DNA of 64,000 nt from Aminobacter aganoensis (GTDB lineage Bacteria; Pseudomonadota; Alphaproteobacteria; Rhizobiales; Rhizobiaceae): contig NZ_JACHOU010000003.1 of the NCBI RefSeq assembly GCF_014206975.1, positions 310,001 through 374,000 on the forward strand, given 5' to 3'. The number at the start of each line of letters is the position of its first letter. The first letter of the stretch is position 1. Both the position numbers and the translations under genes were made by a program. Shown one piece after another: positions 7,354-20,468 of the stretch. The notes under the pieces are model-generated. The model saw only the letters and a list, made by a program, of their open reading frames with translations, was not told the DNA's origin and did not search any database.

Positions 7354-9525
7354 ATGACCGACACCGTCGAACTCTTTGGCCTATCGATATCGCGTGAGTT
7401 GCACGACTTCGTGGTGTTGGAGGCGCTGGTCGGCACGGGTGTTTCGGCGGATGCGTTCTGGGAGGGTTTTGCCGACATCGTGCACGATCTCGGGCCGAAG
7501 AACCGGGCGCTCCTGGAAAAGCGTGACGACTTCCAGTTGAAGCTCGATGCCTGGTACCGCAAGCACGGCGCGCCGCACGACATGGCGGCCTACAAGGCGT
7601 TTCTGAGCGAGATCGGTTACTTGGTCCCGGAAGGCCCGGCCTTTTCGGTGACCACCGACAATGTCGATCCCGAGATCGCCACCGTCGCCGGGCCGCAGCT
7701 GGTGGTGCCGGTGATGAACGCGCGGTATGCGCTCAACGCGGCGAACGCCCGCTGGGGCTCGCTCTACGACGCGCTCTACGGCACCGACGCGATTTCCGAT
7801 GCCGACGGTGCGGAGAAGGGCAGGGGCTACAACCCCAAGCGCGGCCAAAAGGTCATCGCCTGGGCCAAGGCGTTCCTGGACGAGTCCGCACCGCTGGCAC
7901 AGGGCAGCTGGTCGGATGTGACCGGGCTTTCGGTCGACGGCGGCGCGCTGAAGCTTGCGACCGCGTCGGGCACGGTTGTGCTGCGCGATGCCAGGCAGTT
8001 TGCGGGCTATCGCGGTGTTGAGAAGAATCCCGATGCCGTGGTGCTGGTCAGGAACGGCCTGCATGTCGAGGTCGTGGTCGACCGCGACAGCGCGATCGGC
8101 AAGACCGATCCGGCCGGCATCTCCGACATGATCCTCGAGTCCGCGCTGACCACCATCCAGGATTGCGAGGATTCGGTCGCCGCGGTCGATGCCGAAGACA
8201 AGGTCGTGGTCTACCGCAACTGGCTCGGCCTGATGAAGGGCGACCTGTCGGAAACCTTCGACAAGGGCGGCAAGCCTGTGACGCGCAGGCTGAATGGCGA
8301 CCGTGAATACACCGGCCCGGATGGCGGCGCTGTCTCGCTGCCCGGCCGCTCGCTGATGCTGGTGCGCAATGTCGGCCACCTGATGACCAACCCCGCGATC
8401 CATGACCGCGACGGCCACGAGGTGCCGGAGGGCATCATGGACGCGGCGATCACCGCGCTGATCGCCCTGCACGACGTCGGCGCCAACGGCCGCAAAGCCA
8501 ACTCGCGAAAAGGCTCGATGTATGTCGTCAAGCCGAAGATGCACGGCCCCGAGGAGGTCGCCTTCGCCGTCGAGATATTCGACCGCGTCGAGCGCCTCGT
8601 CGGCATGCCCCGGAAAACCATCAAGATGGGCATCATGGACGAGGAGCGGCGCACCACCGTCAACCTCAAGGAGTGCATCCGTGCTGCCAAGGAACGCGTG
8701 GTGTTCATCAACACCGGCTTCCTCGACCGCACCGGCGACGAGATCCATTCGTCGATGGAAGCAGGCCCGATGGTGCGCAAGGGCGACATGAAGCAGGCGC
8801 CGTGGATCAATGCCTACGAGGCCTGGAACGTCGACACCGGCCTCGAATGCGGCCTGTCGGGCCATGCCCAGATCGGCAAGGGCATGTGGGCGATGCCGGA
8901 TTTGATGGCGGCGATGCTGGAGCAGAAGATCGCCCACCCACGCGCCGGCGCCAACACCGCCTGGGTGCCGTCGCCGACGGCAGCGACGCTGCATGCCACC
9001 CACTACCACAAGGTCGACGTGCACCAGGTGCAGGCAGAGCTCAAGTCCCGCCCCAAGGCGCGTCTCGACGACATCCTGTCGGTGCCGGTGGTCGTCCGTC
9101 CCAACTGGACACCCGACGAGATCCAGCGCGAGCTCGACAACAACGCGCAGGGCATTTTGGGCTACGTCGTGCGCTGGATCGACCAGGGCGTCGGCTGCTC
9201 CAAGGTGCCCGACATCAACGACGTCGGCCTGATGGAAGACCGCGCCACCTTGCGCATCTCCTCGCAGCACATCGCCAACTGGCTGCGCCACGACGTCTGC
9301 TCGCACATCCAGGTGATGGATTCGCTGCAGCGCATGGCGGCCATCGTCGACCGCCAGAATGTCGGCGACCCGCTCTACAGGCCGATGGCCCCCGAGTTCG
9401 ACCAGTCGACCGCCTTCCGCGCCGCCTGCGACCTCGTCTTCGAAGGCCGCGCCCAGCCCAACGGCTACACCGAACCGGTCCTCCACAAGAGAAGGCTGGA
9501 GCTCAAGGCTAAGGAAAGAGGCTGA
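7354..9525 (+). CDS. glcB: Malate synthase G
   Basis: Condenses glyoxylate with acetyl-CoA to give malate; cytoplasmic, Mg-dependent, used for growth on acetate, glycolate or fatty acids. At 723 residues it has the single-chain G-isoform length. Characteristic segments are the core [18 protein letters not shown] (TIM-barrel acidic residues), [20 protein letters not shown], the loop [20 protein letters not shown] and the C-terminal [20 protein letters not shown] with the catalytic-region Cys. It is monocistronic: 149 bp separate it from the HyuA-like gene, and a MITE-like element follows within 60 bp. The isocitrate lyase gene is not in the window. Confidence 0.97.
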   Translation: MTDTVELFGLSISRELHDFVVLEALVGTGVSADAFWEGFADIVHDLGPKNRALLEKRDDFQLKLDAWYRKHGAPHDMAAYKAFLSEIGYLVPEGPAFSVTTDNVDPEIATVAGPQLVVPVMNARYALNAANARWGSLYDALYGTDAISDADGAEKGRGYNPKRGQKVIAWAKAFLDESAPLAQGSWSDVTGLSVDGGALKLATASGTVVLRDARQFAGYRGVEKNPDAVVLVRNGLHVEVVVDRDSAIGKTDPAGISDMILESALTTIQDCEDSVAAVDAEDKVVVYRNWLGLMKGDLSETFDKGGKPVTRRLNGDREYTGPDGGAVSLPGRSLMLVRNVGHLMTNPAIHDRDGHEVPEGIMDAAITALIALHDVGANGRKANSRKGSMYVVKPKMHGPEEVAFAVEIFDRVERLVGMPRKTIKMGIMDEERRTTVNLKECIRAAKERVVFINTGFLDRTGDEIHSSMEAGPMVRKGDMKQAPWINAYEAWNVDTGLECGLSGHAQIGKGMWAMPDLMAAMLEQKIAHPRAGANTAWVPSPTAATLHATHYHKVDVHQVQAELKSRPKARLDDILSVPVVVRPNWTPDEIQRELDNNAQGILGYVVRWIDQGVGCSKVPDINDVGLMEDRATLRISSQHIANWLRHDVCSHIQVMDSLQRMAAIVDRQNVGDPLYRPMAPEFDQSTAFRAACDLVFEGRAQPNGYTEPVLHKRRLELKAKERG

Positions 9526-9581
9526 GCATTGCCAACGGAATGCTAAGCAGTCCGTGGTAATTTACGTCGCATGAACGCGTC

Positions 9582-9775
9582 CCTTGGCACCCCCCTCTGC
9601 CCTGCCGGGCATCTCCCCCGCAAGGGGGGAGATCACGCCGTCATCGGCGCTGCGGCCAATCGTCAAAATCGCAGGGACTATCCTTGCGACGTTGCAGAAT
9701 GGGCGCCGCGGGTTGCGAGACTGATCTCCCCCCTTGAGGGGGAGATGCCCGGCAGGGCAGAGGGGGGTGCGAAGG
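9582..9775. mobile_element. MITE-like element, about 190 bp (copy 2), directly upstream of tsaB
   Basis: Same design as 4064-4252: left arm CCTTGGCACCCCCCTCTGCC (one mismatch near the tip) and right arm ending GGCAGAGGGGGGTGCGAAGG, with sub-palindrome ATCTCCCCC/GGGGGAGAT. The internal sequence differs but keeps a GTCATCG motif near the left arm and GAGACTGATCTCC near the right arm. The right tip is 37 bp before the tsaB ATG, so the element sits in the tsaB promoter/leader. Confidence 0.75.
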
Positions 9776-9812
9776 AGCGCCCAATTAGCAACTCAAGGCG
9801 GCGGCCAATACC

Positions 9813-10496
9813 ATGATCCTGCTCGCCATCGACTGTGCCGCAAGCCTCTGCGCCGCCAGCGTCTACGACACAGATGCAGGCCGCGAGCTTGGCCGGTCCG
9901 TGCGCGATCTCGGCAAGGGCCATGCCGAGCACCTGATGGCCGTCATCGACGAGGCGCTGGCGCAGGCCGACAAGGCCTATGCCGATCTTGGACGTATCGC
10001 CGTTTCCACAGGGCCGGGCTCGTTCACCGGCGTGCGCGTGGCGGTGTCGGCCGCGCGAGGGTTCTCGCTGGCGTTGAAGATCCCTGCCGTCGGTGTCACC
10101 ACGATCGAGGCGCTGGCCCGCGAGACGCGCGATGCGATCGGCCCGAGGAACGTTCTCGCCGCGCTTGATGCCGGCCGCGAGGAAATCCACGCCGCCTTGT
10201 ATGACGAGCAAGGTGCCGTGCTGCGCGAACCGGCGGTCCTGACCCTGGCCGAGGCAATCGAAATCGCCATGTCCGGCGACGTGGCCTTGGCGGGCACCGC
10301 CGCGCGGAAGATCGCCGATGCGGCGAAGGTCGACCGCATCTTCGCCTTCGGTCCGGAACTGGCGACGTCGGACATCGGCACCTATGCCCGCCTTGCCGCC
10401 GCCAAGGAACCGGGCGAGCGGCCGAAACCCGTCTACCTGAGAGCGCCGGACGCCAAGCCGCAGGCCGGCTTCGTGCTGCCGAGGGAACAGAAATGA
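9813..10496 (+). CDS. tsaB: tRNA N6-threonylcarbamoyladenosine biosynthesis protein TsaB
   Basis: Non-catalytic partner of TsaD in the TsaB-TsaD-TsaE complex that makes t6A37 in ANN-decoding tRNAs. At 227 residues it fits the family. The ASKHA-fold markers are ILLAIDCAASLCAAS at the N terminus and STGPGSFTGVRV at about 65-76, the TsaB signature. It overlaps rimI by 4 bp (ATGA), the common tsaB-rimI pair. It opens a plus-strand run of core genes through lnt. Confidence 0.95.
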   Translation: MILLAIDCAASLCAASVYDTDAGRELGRSVRDLGKGHAEHLMAVIDEALAQADKAYADLGRIAVSTGPGSFTGVRVAVSAARGFSLALKIPAVGVTTIEALARETRDAIGPRNVLAALDAGREEIHAALYDEQGAVLREPAVLTLAEAIEIAMSGDVALAGTAARKIADAAKVDRIFAFGPELATSDIGTYARLAAAKEPGERPKPVYLRAPDAKPQAGFVLPREQK

Positions 10497-10981
10497 AACT
10501 GCCGTTCTGGCCGCTGAAGCGCGACTACGCGCTCGAACTCCTGACCATCGGCGACAGCGCCGCCATCGCTCCGCTGCACCGCGAGGATTTCGTCCGCCCC
10601 TGGTCGGGCGAAGAGTTCGCCGCCCTGCTCGAACAGGATACGGTGTTCGGCTTTGCCGTGCGCCAGATCGGCCACGGCGCCGAGGCGCCGGCGGGGTTCG
10701 TGCTGGCAAGGCTGGCGGCGGGCGAGGCGGAGATCCTGACCATCGCGGTTTCGCGCAGCCATCGCCGCCATGGTCTCGGCTGGCGGCTGATGGATGCGGT
10801 GCTGCGCGAACTGCACGCCCAGCGCGCCGAAGCGCTGTTCCTCGAGGTCGACGAGACCAACGCGCCGGCGATCGGCCTCTACCGCAAGTTCGGCTTCCAC
10901 GAGGTCGGCAAGCGCCCGAACTACTACCAGTCGGCGCAGGGCGCCACCGGGGCGCTTGTCATGCGGCTCGATCTTCGCTAG
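10493..10981 (+). CDS. rimI: Ribosomal-protein-alanine N-acetyltransferase RimI (GNAT)
   Basis: A 162-residue GNAT acetyltransferase. The acetyl-CoA-binding motif A is ILTIAVSRSHRRHGLGWRLM (R-x-x-G-x-G/W variant) at about 80-100, and motif B is FLEVDETNAPAIGLYRKFGF, typical of RimI, which acetylates the N terminus of ribosomal protein S18. The start ATG overlaps the end of tsaB by 4 bp, implying translational coupling. Distinguishing RimI from other GNATs rests mainly on the tsaB neighbour. Confidence 0.88.
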   Translation: MKLPFWPLKRDYALELLTIGDSAAIAPLHREDFVRPWSGEEFAALLEQDTVFGFAVRQIGHGAEAPAGFVLARLAAGEAEILTIAVSRSHRRHGLGWRLMDAVLRELHAQRAEALFLEVDETNAPAIGLYRKFGFHEVGKRPNYYQSAQGATGALVMRLDLR

Positions 10982-11013
10982 CCAGAGGCCCGTTCGGGGG
11001 CGTTGAGGGCTAC

Positions 11014-11814
11014 ATGATCGGAAAGATCCGCACGGGGCTTGCGCTCTTCTGGATGGTGGCGGCCTCGCTGGTGCTGGTGCCGCTGCAGGTCATCTCGATG
11101 AAGACCGGCCTGTGGCCGGAAACCTTCATCCTCAAGATCTGGCATCGCGCCATGCTGCGGGCGCTCGGCATGCGCGTCCGCATCGTCGGCAAGATGGTCG
11201 AAACCCGACCGCTGATGATCGCGTCCAACCATGTCTCGTGGACCGACATCATGGCGCTCGGCTCGCTGGTCGACGTCACCTTCATCGCCAAGTCGGAATT
11301 GAACGGTTGGCCGGTCTTCGGTTTCCTGTCGCGGCTGCAGCGCACCGTGTTCATCGAGCGCGAGCGCAAGCGCAAGTCGGGCGACCAGGCGAGCGAGATC
11401 GCCCGGCGCCTTGCCGCCGGCAACGCCATGGTGCTGTTCGCCGAAGGCAGCACCGGCGACGGCAACCTGCTTCTGCCGTTCAAGAGCACGCTGTTCGGCG
11501 CGGCCTCGATGGCAATCGCCGAGGGGGCTGCCGAGCATGTCGTCATCCAGCCGGTGTCGATCGCCTATACCCGCATCCATGGCCTGCCGATGGGCCGCCA
11601 GCACCGGCCGATCGCCAGCTGGATCGGCGACATGGACCTGGTGCCGCATGTCGGCCAGCTGCTCGCCGAAGGCGGGCTCGACGTCGAGATCCGTTTCGGC
11701 GAGCCGATCGACTTCTCGGCCAAATCGAGCCGCAAGGAAGCGACGCGGCTGATGGAGGAGCGGGTGCGCACGATGATGCTGCAGTCGCTGGCCGAGCCGC
11801 ATCCGGCGCGGTAG
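11014..11814 (+). CDS. plsC: 1-acyl-sn-glycerol-3-phosphate acyltransferase (PlsC family)
   Basis: Membrane-associated acyltransferase converting lysophosphatidic acid to phosphatidic acid. It has an N-terminal hydrophobic segment (ALFWMVAASLVLVPLQVI, about 9-26), the catalytic H-x4-D motif in NHVSWTD at 72-78, and the glycerol-phosphate-binding FAEGST at about 142-147. 266 residues. Rhizobia usually carry several PlsC paralogues, some of which acylate lyso-ornithine lipid (OlsA), so the acceptor is uncertain. It lies 32 bp after rimI and 48 bp before miaB on the same strand. Confidence 0.88.
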   Translation: MIGKIRTGLALFWMVAASLVLVPLQVISMKTGLWPETFILKIWHRAMLRALGMRVRIVGKMVETRPLMIASNHVSWTDIMALGSLVDVTFIAKSELNGWPVFGFLSRLQRTVFIERERKRKSGDQASEIARRLAAGNAMVLFAEGSTGDGNLLLPFKSTLFGAASMAIAEGAAEHVVIQPVSIAYTRIHGLPMGRQHRPIASWIGDMDLVPHVGQLLAEGGLDVEIRFGEPIDFSAKSSRKEATRLMEERVRTMMLQSLAEPHPAR

Positions 11815-11862
11815 GCGCAAGGCGTCTGTTTTTTGCCGTGGAAAGGCGCTAATAGGCGCCGC

Positions 11863-13263
<1,401 letters not shown>

Positions 13264-13292
13264 TCGGCCGTACGGCAGATGAGGAGAGACGG

Positions 13293-14330
13293 TTGAGCGC
13301 TGCTGAACTCAAGAACCTGCCCTCCGGGGCGTCTGACATGGCGCACATCGTACTGACCTTCGACAACAACAAGCTAGCCAGTGCGCTTTACGGCCAGTTC
13401 GACGAGAACCTGGCCCGTCTCGAACAGAAACTCGGCGTCGACATCCGTTCGCGCGGCAACCAGCTGACCATCAAGGGCAGCGCCACCGCCGCCGAGCAGG
13501 CACGCCGGGCGCTCGATCATCTCTATGCCATCCTGCAGAAAGGCGGCGAATTGGCCCAGTCCGACGTAGACGGCGCCGTCCGCATGGCGGTCGCCCCCGA
13601 CGACCAGCTGACGCTGCCGACGCTGGAGCGCAAGGGCAAGATGGCCGCCGCCCAGATCTCGACGCGCAAGCGCACCATCTATGCCCGCTCGCTCAACCAG
13701 GACGCCTACATGCGGGCGCTGGAGCGCGCCGAACTGGTATTCGGCATCGGCCCGGCCGGCACCGGCAAGACCTATCTCGCGGTGGCGCACGCCGCCATGC
13801 TGCTCGAGCGCGGCATGGTCGAGCGCATCATCCTGTCGCGGCCGGCGGTCGAGGCGGGCGAACGCCTTGGCTTCCTGCCCGGCGACATGAAGGAGAAGGT
13901 CGATCCCTATCTCCGCCCGCTCTACGACGCCCTCTACGACATGATGCCGGCCGACAAGGTCGAGCGCGCCATTGCCGCCGAGGTCATCGAGATCGCGCCG
14001 CTTGCCTTCATGCGCGGCCGCACGCTGGCTCATTCGGCCGTCATCCTCGACGAGGCGCAGAACACCACCTCGATGCAGATGAAGATGTTCCTGACGCGTC
14101 TCGGCGAGGGCTCGCGCATGATCATCACCGGCGATCCGACCCAGATCGACCTGCCGCCCAACACCAAGTCGGGCCTGGTCGAGGCGCTGCGCATCCTCGA
14201 CGGCGTGCCGGGTGCGGTGACGGTGCGCTTCAACGACACCGACGTGGTCCGCCATCCGCTCGTCGCCGAGATCGTCAGGGCCTACGACCGTGACGGCAAA
14301 GTCGCGCGCGGCCTTGGCACCGAGGGTTGA
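13293..14330 (+). CDS. phoH: PhoH-like ATPase (PhoH/YbeZ)
   Basis: A 345-residue cytoplasmic ATPase of the PhoH/YbeZ family, functionally linked to the RNase YbeY encoded next. Walker A GPAGTGKT is at 153-160; VILDEAQNTT is the Walker B/sensor region; an N-terminal KH-like segment (DENLARLEQKLGVDIRSRGN) precedes it. The start is TTG at 13293, supported by GAGGAG at 13281-13286 with 6-base spacing; an internal ATG (DMAHIVL) would cut into the N-terminal domain. It sits 29 bp after miaB. Confidence 0.95.
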   Translation: MSAAELKNLPSGASDMAHIVLTFDNNKLASALYGQFDENLARLEQKLGVDIRSRGNQLTIKGSATAAEQARRALDHLYAILQKGGELAQSDVDGAVRMAVAPDDQLTLPTLERKGKMAAAQISTRKRTIYARSLNQDAYMRALERAELVFGIGPAGTGKTYLAVAHAAMLLERGMVERIILSRPAVEAGERLGFLPGDMKEKVDPYLRPLYDALYDMMPADKVERAIAAEVIEIAPLAFMRGRTLAHSAVILDEAQNTTSMQMKMFLTRLGEGSRMIITGDPTQIDLPPNTKSGLVEALRILDGVPGAVTVRFNDTDVVRHPLVAEIVRAYDRDGKVARGLGTEG

Positions 14331-14342
14331 CCGGGAACGAAT

Positions 14343-14861
14343 TTGGCAATGCCTGACAAGGATTTACCGCCGCCCACAGGCACTGTGGGCGGTCTCGACA
14401 TCGACCTGATGGTCGAGGAGGGCGCCTGGCCGAGCGAGGCCGCACTTCGGGCGCTGGTTGACCGCGCCGTGCCTGCGGCTTTCCAGGAAGCCGAGGTTGA
14501 AGCCGCCGAAGGCGTCGAACTGAGCCTCGTCTTCACCGACGACGCGGCGATCCGCAAGCTCAACGCCGAATGGCGCGACAAGGACAAGCCAACCAACGTG
14601 CTGTCGTTTCCGGCCTTTCCGGTGACGCCCGGCGATCCGCTGCCGCCGATGCTCGGCGACATCGTGTTGGCCTGGGAGACGGTGGCGCGCGAAGCCGAGC
14701 TTGAAGGCAAGCCGCTCGAAAACCATATCACCCACCTCATAATCCACGGACTCCTGCATCTTTTGGGGTATGATCACGAGACCGACGAGGAGGCCGAGGA
14801 GATGGAAGCGCTGGAACGCCGGGCGCTGGCGAGGCTTGCCATTCCCGATCCCTACGCGTAA
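14343..14861 (+). CDS. ybeY: Endoribonuclease YbeY
   Basis: Zn-dependent single-strand endoribonuclease for 16S rRNA 3' maturation and ribosome quality control, and an sRNA regulator in Sinorhizobium. The metal site H-x3-H-x5-H is [11 protein letters not shown] at 135-145, and TNVLSFP is the conserved RNA-side loop. 172 residues from TTG 14343; an ATG two codons later at 14349 is an equally possible start. Twelve bases separate it from phoH, with which it forms the conserved ybeZ-ybeY pair. Confidence 0.96.
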   Translation: MAMPDKDLPPPTGTVGGLDIDLMVEEGAWPSEAALRALVDRAVPAAFQEAEVEAAEGVELSLVFTDDAAIRKLNAEWRDKDKPTNVLSFPAFPVTPGDPLPPMLGDIVLAWETVAREAELEGKPLENHITHLIIHGLLHLLGYDHETDEEAEEMEALERRALARLAIPDPYA

Positions 14862-14888
14862 CAGGGACGAGCAATCGACCGGAAGAAG

Positions 14889-15959
14889 ATGAACGACAAA
14901 ATAGAGACTGCCGCCACGCCCGAACCGGGAACCGCGGCAAGGGCCTCCGACCAGACCGAGGACGGACCTAGTACCAGTGCGCCGTTAACAACGACGCACG
15001 ACACGCAGGCCGAGCGGCCATCCTTCATCGAGCGGCTGACCAGGCTTTTCCGGCACCGCAGCAACGGCACCAATATCCGTGAGGAAATCGTCGACGCGCT
15101 GGCCGAAACGGGCAGCGACGCCGATTCGTTTTCGCCCGGCGAACGCGCCATGCTCAACAACATCCTCCGCCTGCGCGAAGTGCGGGTCGAGGACGTCATG
15201 GTGCCGCGTGCCGACATCGAGGCGATCGAGCTGTCCACCACGCTCGGCGAATTGCTCTCGGTTTTCGAGCAGTCCGGCCACTCGCGCATGCCCGTCTATG
15301 TCGAGACCCTCGACGATCCGCGCGGCATGGTCCACATCCGCGACGTGCTGGCCCACATCACCCGCGGCGCCCGCGTCAAGAAGGGCCGGTCGCGCAAGGC
15401 GCAGGCCGCGGACGCTCAGCTCGACCTTGCCCAGGTGGACCTCAAGCGCAGCATCGGCGATCTCAACCTCGTCCGCACCGTGCTGTTCGTGCCGCCGTCG
15501 ATGCTTGCCTCGGACCTGATGACCCGCATGCAGGCGACGCGCACCCAGATGGCGCTGGTCATCGACGAATATGGCGGCACCGACGGGCTGGTCTCGCTCG
15601 AAGACATCGTCGAGATGGTCGTCGGCGACATCGAGGACGAGCATGACGACGACGAGCCGATGATCACCCAGGCCGGCGATGGCGTCTACGTCGTCGACGG
15701 CAAGGCCGAGATCGAGGAGGTCGCCAAGGTCCTCGGCGAGGAGTTCTCGGCCGGCGAGCACAGCGAATATGTCGACACCATCGGCGGCATGATCTTCAAT
15801 GCGCTCGGCCGCGTGCCGGCCCGCGGCGAGGTGGTGCAGGCGATCCCGGGCTTCGAGTTCCACGTGCTCGACGCCGACCCGCGCCGCGTCAAGCGGGTCC
15901 GCATCGTCCACAGCGTCAAGAGCGAGCGCCGCCGCCGCGCCAAGGCGGAACAGGCGTGA
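14889..15959 (+). CDS. corC: CorC/HlyC-type CBS-pair protein (hemolysin-family transporter accessory)
   Basis: A 356-residue cytosolic protein with a long disordered N terminus (1-50), two CBS motifs from about 95 ([36 protein letters not shown]) and a C-terminal CorC_HlyC domain (about 265-345, [20 protein letters not shown]). No DUF21 membrane domain, so it is the short CorC type implicated in Mg/Co efflux. The insert [12 protein letters not shown] between the CBS motifs is basic and typical of the alphaproteobacterial form. Old annotations call it TlyC/hemolysin, which is not a real activity assignment. Conserved place between ybeY and lnt. Confidence 0.92.
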   Translation: MNDKIETAATPEPGTAARASDQTEDGPSTSAPLTTTHDTQAERPSFIERLTRLFRHRSNGTNIREEIVDALAETGSDADSFSPGERAMLNNILRLREVRVEDVMVPRADIEAIELSTTLGELLSVFEQSGHSRMPVYVETLDDPRGMVHIRDVLAHITRGARVKKGRSRKAQAADAQLDLAQVDLKRSIGDLNLVRTVLFVPPSMLASDLMTRMQATRTQMALVIDEYGGTDGLVSLEDIVEMVVGDIEDEHDDDEPMITQAGDGVYVVDGKAEIEEVAKVLGEEFSAGEHSEYVDTIGGMIFNALGRVPARGEVVQAIPGFEFHVLDADPRRVKRVRIVHSVKSERRRRAKAEQA

Positions 15960-16044
15960 GCCTGACGTTCGGCGGCCCGCCATTTGGTGCCGCCACGCGG
16001 TGCTGCTACACCTTCGATCCGTGATTCTTGGACGAGGGGACAGG

Positions 16045-17637
16045 ATGGCGCGCCTTGCTGGGCGGATAATTCTGCTGTGGGGATGGAAAAGGGCGCTGAT
16101 GGCCTTCCTGGCCGGCGCCCTGGCAGTTCTGGGCCAGGCGCCCTACGATTTCTTCGCCGCCTGCTTCGTTTCCTTCCCGATCCTGGTCTGGCTCATCGAC
16201 GGCGCCGTCGCCGACAGGCCGGCGGGCCTCCTGCGGCGGCTCAAACCGGCTTTCGCGACCGGCTGGTGGTTCGGCTTCGGCTATTTCCTGGCGGGGCTGT
16301 GGTGGGTCGGTGGCGCGCTGCTGGTCGAGGCCGACAGTTTTGCCTGGGCGCTGCCCCTGGCGGTCGTCGGCATTCCGCTGATCCTCGCCTTCTTCCACGG
16401 TTTCGCAGCCGCCTTGGCGCGGCTGCTGTGGAGCGACGGCATCGGCCGCATTGCCGCACTGGCCTTCGCCTTCGGCCTGAGCGAATGGCTGCGCACCTTC
16501 CTGTTCACCGGCTTTCCCTGGAACCCGCTCGGTTTTGCCGCAATGCCGGTGCCGCTGCTGATGCAGAGCGTCGCCATCGTCGGTGTCGTCGGCATGAACG
16601 TGCTGGCGGTCTTCGTCTTCGCCATGCCGGCGCTGCTGGCCGACCGGCGTAATCTCAAGCTCGGTGCCGCGCTGGCCGTGATGCTCGTCGCAGCCCACGC
16701 CGCCTATGGCTATCTCAGGCTGGCAGCGCCGGCAGCGAAGCCGGAACGAACGATCAACGTCCGCATCGTCCAGCCGAACATCGATCTCAGCGAGAAATGG
16801 GACGGGCGTGTCCGCGACCGCATCTTTGCCGGCATGCTGCAGCAGTCGGCCGAGGCGCCGAAGCGGGGTGCGCCGAAGCCGGACTTGATCATCTGGCCCG
16901 AAACGTCGGTGCCGTTCCTGTTCACCGAGCGGCCGGATGCGCTGGTGGCGATCGGCGAGATGCTGTCCGAGGGCCAGATGCTGATGGCCGGCATCGTCCG
17001 CGACGAGGGCCAGTCGGGAGGCGGCGAGGCCACGCGCTACTACAACTCCGTCGTCAGCATCAACGACAAGGGCGAGATCGTTGACGCTGTCGACAAGGTC
17101 CATCTGGTCCCGTTCGGTGAATACATCCCCTTCGCCGGGCTGATGGAGCGTGTCGGCCTGACACAGCTGGTCGCCGGCCCGATGAATTTTGTCGCCGGCA
17201 CGGACCGGAGGCCGTTCACATTGCCGGGCGGCATCAAGGCCTCAGCCTTCATCTGTTATGAAATAATCTTTCCCGCACTCGTTGCAGTTGACGCGGCGTC
17301 AACTCAGATTATGGTGAATGTCACCAACGACGCGTGGTTTGGCGACACTCCGGGTCCTTATCAGCATTTCCGGCAGTCGCAGGTCCGCGCGGTCGAAAAC
17401 GGGTTGCCGGTCCTGCGCGCGGCCAACACAGGAATTTCCGGCATTGTCGACCCGAGCGGGCGAGTTGTGGATGCACTTGCGATGAATGTTCGCGGCACCA
17501 TCGATGTCTCGCTTCCGGTGGCCGCCTCCGGCGCTGCCTCGCCGCCGTTTTCGCGCGTTAACGGTTTCCTGATCATGTTCCTTATTGCCGTTGCGGCAAG
17601 TGGCTTGAAGCTCAGACAGAGGCTCAGGGCGAATTGA
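16045..17637 (+). CDS. lnt: Apolipoprotein N-acyltransferase
   Basis: Inner-membrane enzyme adding the third acyl chain to lipoproteins. It has an N-terminal multi-pass membrane region (about 15-230) and then a nitrilase-like periplasmic domain with the triad E286 (IIWPETS), K351 ([11 protein letters not shown]) and C404 (FICYEIIFP), and a last helix at about 505-522. 530 residues from ATG 16045, which has GAGGGG at 16034-16039; the frame is open far upstream inside corC, but that part is not coding in this frame. In Sinorhizobium the orthologue is actA, needed for acid tolerance and located next to phrR, as here. Confidence 0.96.
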   Translation: MARLAGRIILLWGWKRALMAFLAGALAVLGQAPYDFFAACFVSFPILVWLIDGAVADRPAGLLRRLKPAFATGWWFGFGYFLAGLWWVGGALLVEADSFAWALPLAVVGIPLILAFFHGFAAALARLLWSDGIGRIAALAFAFGLSEWLRTFLFTGFPWNPLGFAAMPVPLLMQSVAIVGVVGMNVLAVFVFAMPALLADRRNLKLGAALAVMLVAAHAAYGYLRLAAPAAKPERTINVRIVQPNIDLSEKWDGRVRDRIFAGMLQQSAEAPKRGAPKPDLIIWPETSVPFLFTERPDALVAIGEMLSEGQMLMAGIVRDEGQSGGGEATRYYNSVVSINDKGEIVDAVDKVHLVPFGEYIPFAGLMERVGLTQLVAGPMNFVAGTDRRPFTLPGGIKASAFICYEIIFPALVAVDAASTQIMVNVTNDAWFGDTPGPYQHFRQSQVRAVENGLPVLRAANTGISGIVDPSGRVVDALAMNVRGTIDVSLPVAASGAASPPFSRVNGFLIMFLIAVAASGLKLRQRLRAN

Positions 17638-17777
17638 CACTGCTATTGTTAGAAACTCATATGCCACCGCGCGGCTTCAGGCTGTGCCAATCGGCGTCCA
17701 TGCCAGGACGCTATAAATTGCCCTGAAGGGGCTATCTGCCCAAATAATAAGCTGGAAAAATCCGGCGAGGAAAGACA

Positions 17778-18197
17778 GTGGAAAAAGAGAACAAGAAAAA
17801 ACCGAACCCGACCGACGTATACGTCGGCGGACGAATTCGCCTGCGACGCAACATGCTGGGAATGAGCCAAGAGAAGCTCGGAGAAAGTCTCGGAATTACA
17901 TTCCAGCAGATTCAAAAGTACGAAAAGGGAACCAATCGCGTTGGAGCGAGTCGCCTTCAGGCCATCGCTTCGATCCTCAGTGTGCCGGTCGCATTCTTCT
18001 TCGAAGACGCTCCAGGTGCCGATGGCGGCGAGCACAAGGGGCTTGCCGAGGACTCTTCCACCAGCTTCGTGGTCGATTTTCTTTCGAGCGCCGAAGGCCT
18101 GCAGCTCAACCGCGCCTTTGCCCGGATCTCGAACCCCAAGGTGCGGCGCAAGGTCATCGAACTGGCCAAGGTGCTGGCCGACGACGAAGAGCAGTGA
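17778..18197 (+). CDS. praR: XRE-family regulator of the PhrR/PraR type
   Basis: A 139-residue DNA-binding regulator. The helix-turn-helix covers about 17-72 (IRLRRNMLGMSQEKLGESLG ITFQQIQKYEKGTNRV style, helix 3 on FQQIQKYEKG). The C-terminal half (DFLSSAEGLQLNRAFARIS) matches the rhizobial PhrR/PraR group. Its position between lnt (actA) and metK matches phrR of Sinorhizobium, first found as a low-pH-induced gene; PraR in Rhizobium/Azorhizobium represses adhesion and quorum-sensing genes. The start is GTG at 17778 with GAGGAAAG upstream. Orthology is inferred from sequence style and synteny. Confidence 0.85.
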   Translation: MEKENKKKPNPTDVYVGGRIRLRRNMLGMSQEKLGESLGITFQQIQKYEKGTNRVGASRLQAIASILSVPVAFFFEDAPGADGGEHKGLAEDSSTSFVVDFLSSAEGLQLNRAFARISNPKVRRKVIELAKVLADDEEQ

Positions 18198-18360
18198 TGC
18201 CGGGGAGCGTCGTGCGTCCGCAAGGGCGCACAAAGGGCGCTCCAGATGCCTGAACTGCGCATCGTGCGTCCGGAAATCGGTTCCGATTCTCGAACGATGC
18301 GCGAGAGCGGCGGCGGTGCGCCGGCGCCACGCCCTTGCAATAACCAGCCTTCCGCGACGA

Positions 18361-18454
18361 AAGCCTGCTTGACGAGTTCCGGCAGGCTTCGCTAACACGT
18401 GACGCGCCAAACTGATCGGCATAGCGCCGATCGCTTTCCAAGAGGGGACATCCC
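18361..18454 (+). promoter_or_regulatory. metK leader with two hairpins
   Basis: AAGCCTGC (18361-18368) pairs with GCAGGCTT (18382-18389), and GATCGGC pairs with GCCGATC around 18415-18434, just before the AGAGGGG ribosome site. A SAM-responsive leader in front of metK would be plausible biologically, but I could not fit these hairpins to a known SAM riboswitch class. Confidence 0.35.
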
Positions 18455-19738
<1,284 letters not shown>

Positions 19739-19754
19739 GGCGACTGTAAGTTAG

Positions 19755-20456
19755 ATGGAACAGGAACCGCGCCGCAGCCGCACGACGGAAGCCTTCTTCG
19801 GGCGGCGGCGCGGCAAGCCTGTCCGCCCGCATCAGGCGCTCGCGCTTGAAAACGGGCTTGCCCGCCTGGGCATCGACATCAAGACCCCGGCCCCAGAGGA
19901 CCTGCGCACGCTGTTTGCGGCGCCGGTCTCGAAGGTCAGGCTGGAGATCGGCTTCGGCGGCGGCGAGCATCTTCGCCATATCGCGGCGAACAATGCCGAC
20001 GACGGCTTCATCGGCATCGAACCCTTCGTCAACGGCATGGCCAAGATGACCACCGCCCTCGTCGACAAGCCGCTTGCCAACATCCGCCTGTACGACGAGG
20101 ACGCGACGCAGCTGCTCGATTGGCTGCCGGAGGCGTCGCTCGCCGGCATCGACCTGCTGTATCCCGACCCGTGGCGCAAGAAGCGGCATTGGAAGCGCCG
20201 GTTCGTCAGCCCGGTCAACCTTGACCGCTTCGCCCGCGTGCTGAAGAGCGGCGCGAAGTTCCGCTTTGCCTCCGACATCGACACCTACGTCAACTGGACG
20301 CTGCAGCACTGCCGCGCCCATCCTGCCTTCGAGTGGCAGGCAGCCGATGCCGCCGACTGGCACACGCCCTACGAAGGCTGGACCCGCACCCGCTACGAGG
20401 CCAAGGCGATCCGCGAAAACCGGACGCCGGCGTATCTGACTTTCGCCAGGGTTTAG
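19755..20456 (+). CDS. trmB: tRNA (guanine-N7-)-methyltransferase TrmB
   Basis: Forms m7G46 in tRNA using SAM. 233 residues. Motif [12 protein letters not shown] (about 62-72), [10 protein letters not shown] for the adenosine-binding acidic residue, and [16 protein letters not shown], the strongly diagnostic catalytic segment, are all visible. Its N terminus [19 protein letters not shown] is the basic tRNA-facing tail usual in rhizobia. It lies directly downstream of metK, the source of its SAM cofactor. Confidence 0.96.
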   Translation: MEQEPRRSRTTEAFFGRRRGKPVRPHQALALENGLARLGIDIKTPAPEDLRTLFAAPVSKVRLEIGFGGGEHLRHIAANNADDGFIGIEPFVNGMAKMTTALVDKPLANIRLYDEDATQLLDWLPEASLAGIDLLYPDPWRKKRHWKRRFVSPVNLDRFARVLKSGAKFRFASDIDTYVNWTLQHCRAHPAFEWQAADAADWHTPYEGWTRTRYEAKAIRENRTPAYLTFARV

Positions 20457-20468
20457 GCCGCAGTTCGT

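Noticed and set aside
7381-9486. 701-codon minus-strand frame inside glcB
   Set aside because: It mirrors the codon bias of malate synthase G and has no recognisable protein features.
9571-9816. 81-codon plus-strand frame before tsaB
   Set aside because: It lies wholly in the MITE-like element and has no conserved features.
18246-18395. 49-codon frame between praR and metK
   Set aside because: No ribosome site, overlap with leader hairpins and low-complexity product; not supported as a gene.
18361-18454. SAM-II or SAM/SAH riboswitch before metK
   Set aside because: Two hairpins exist, but I could not match the conserved core of any SAM riboswitch class.
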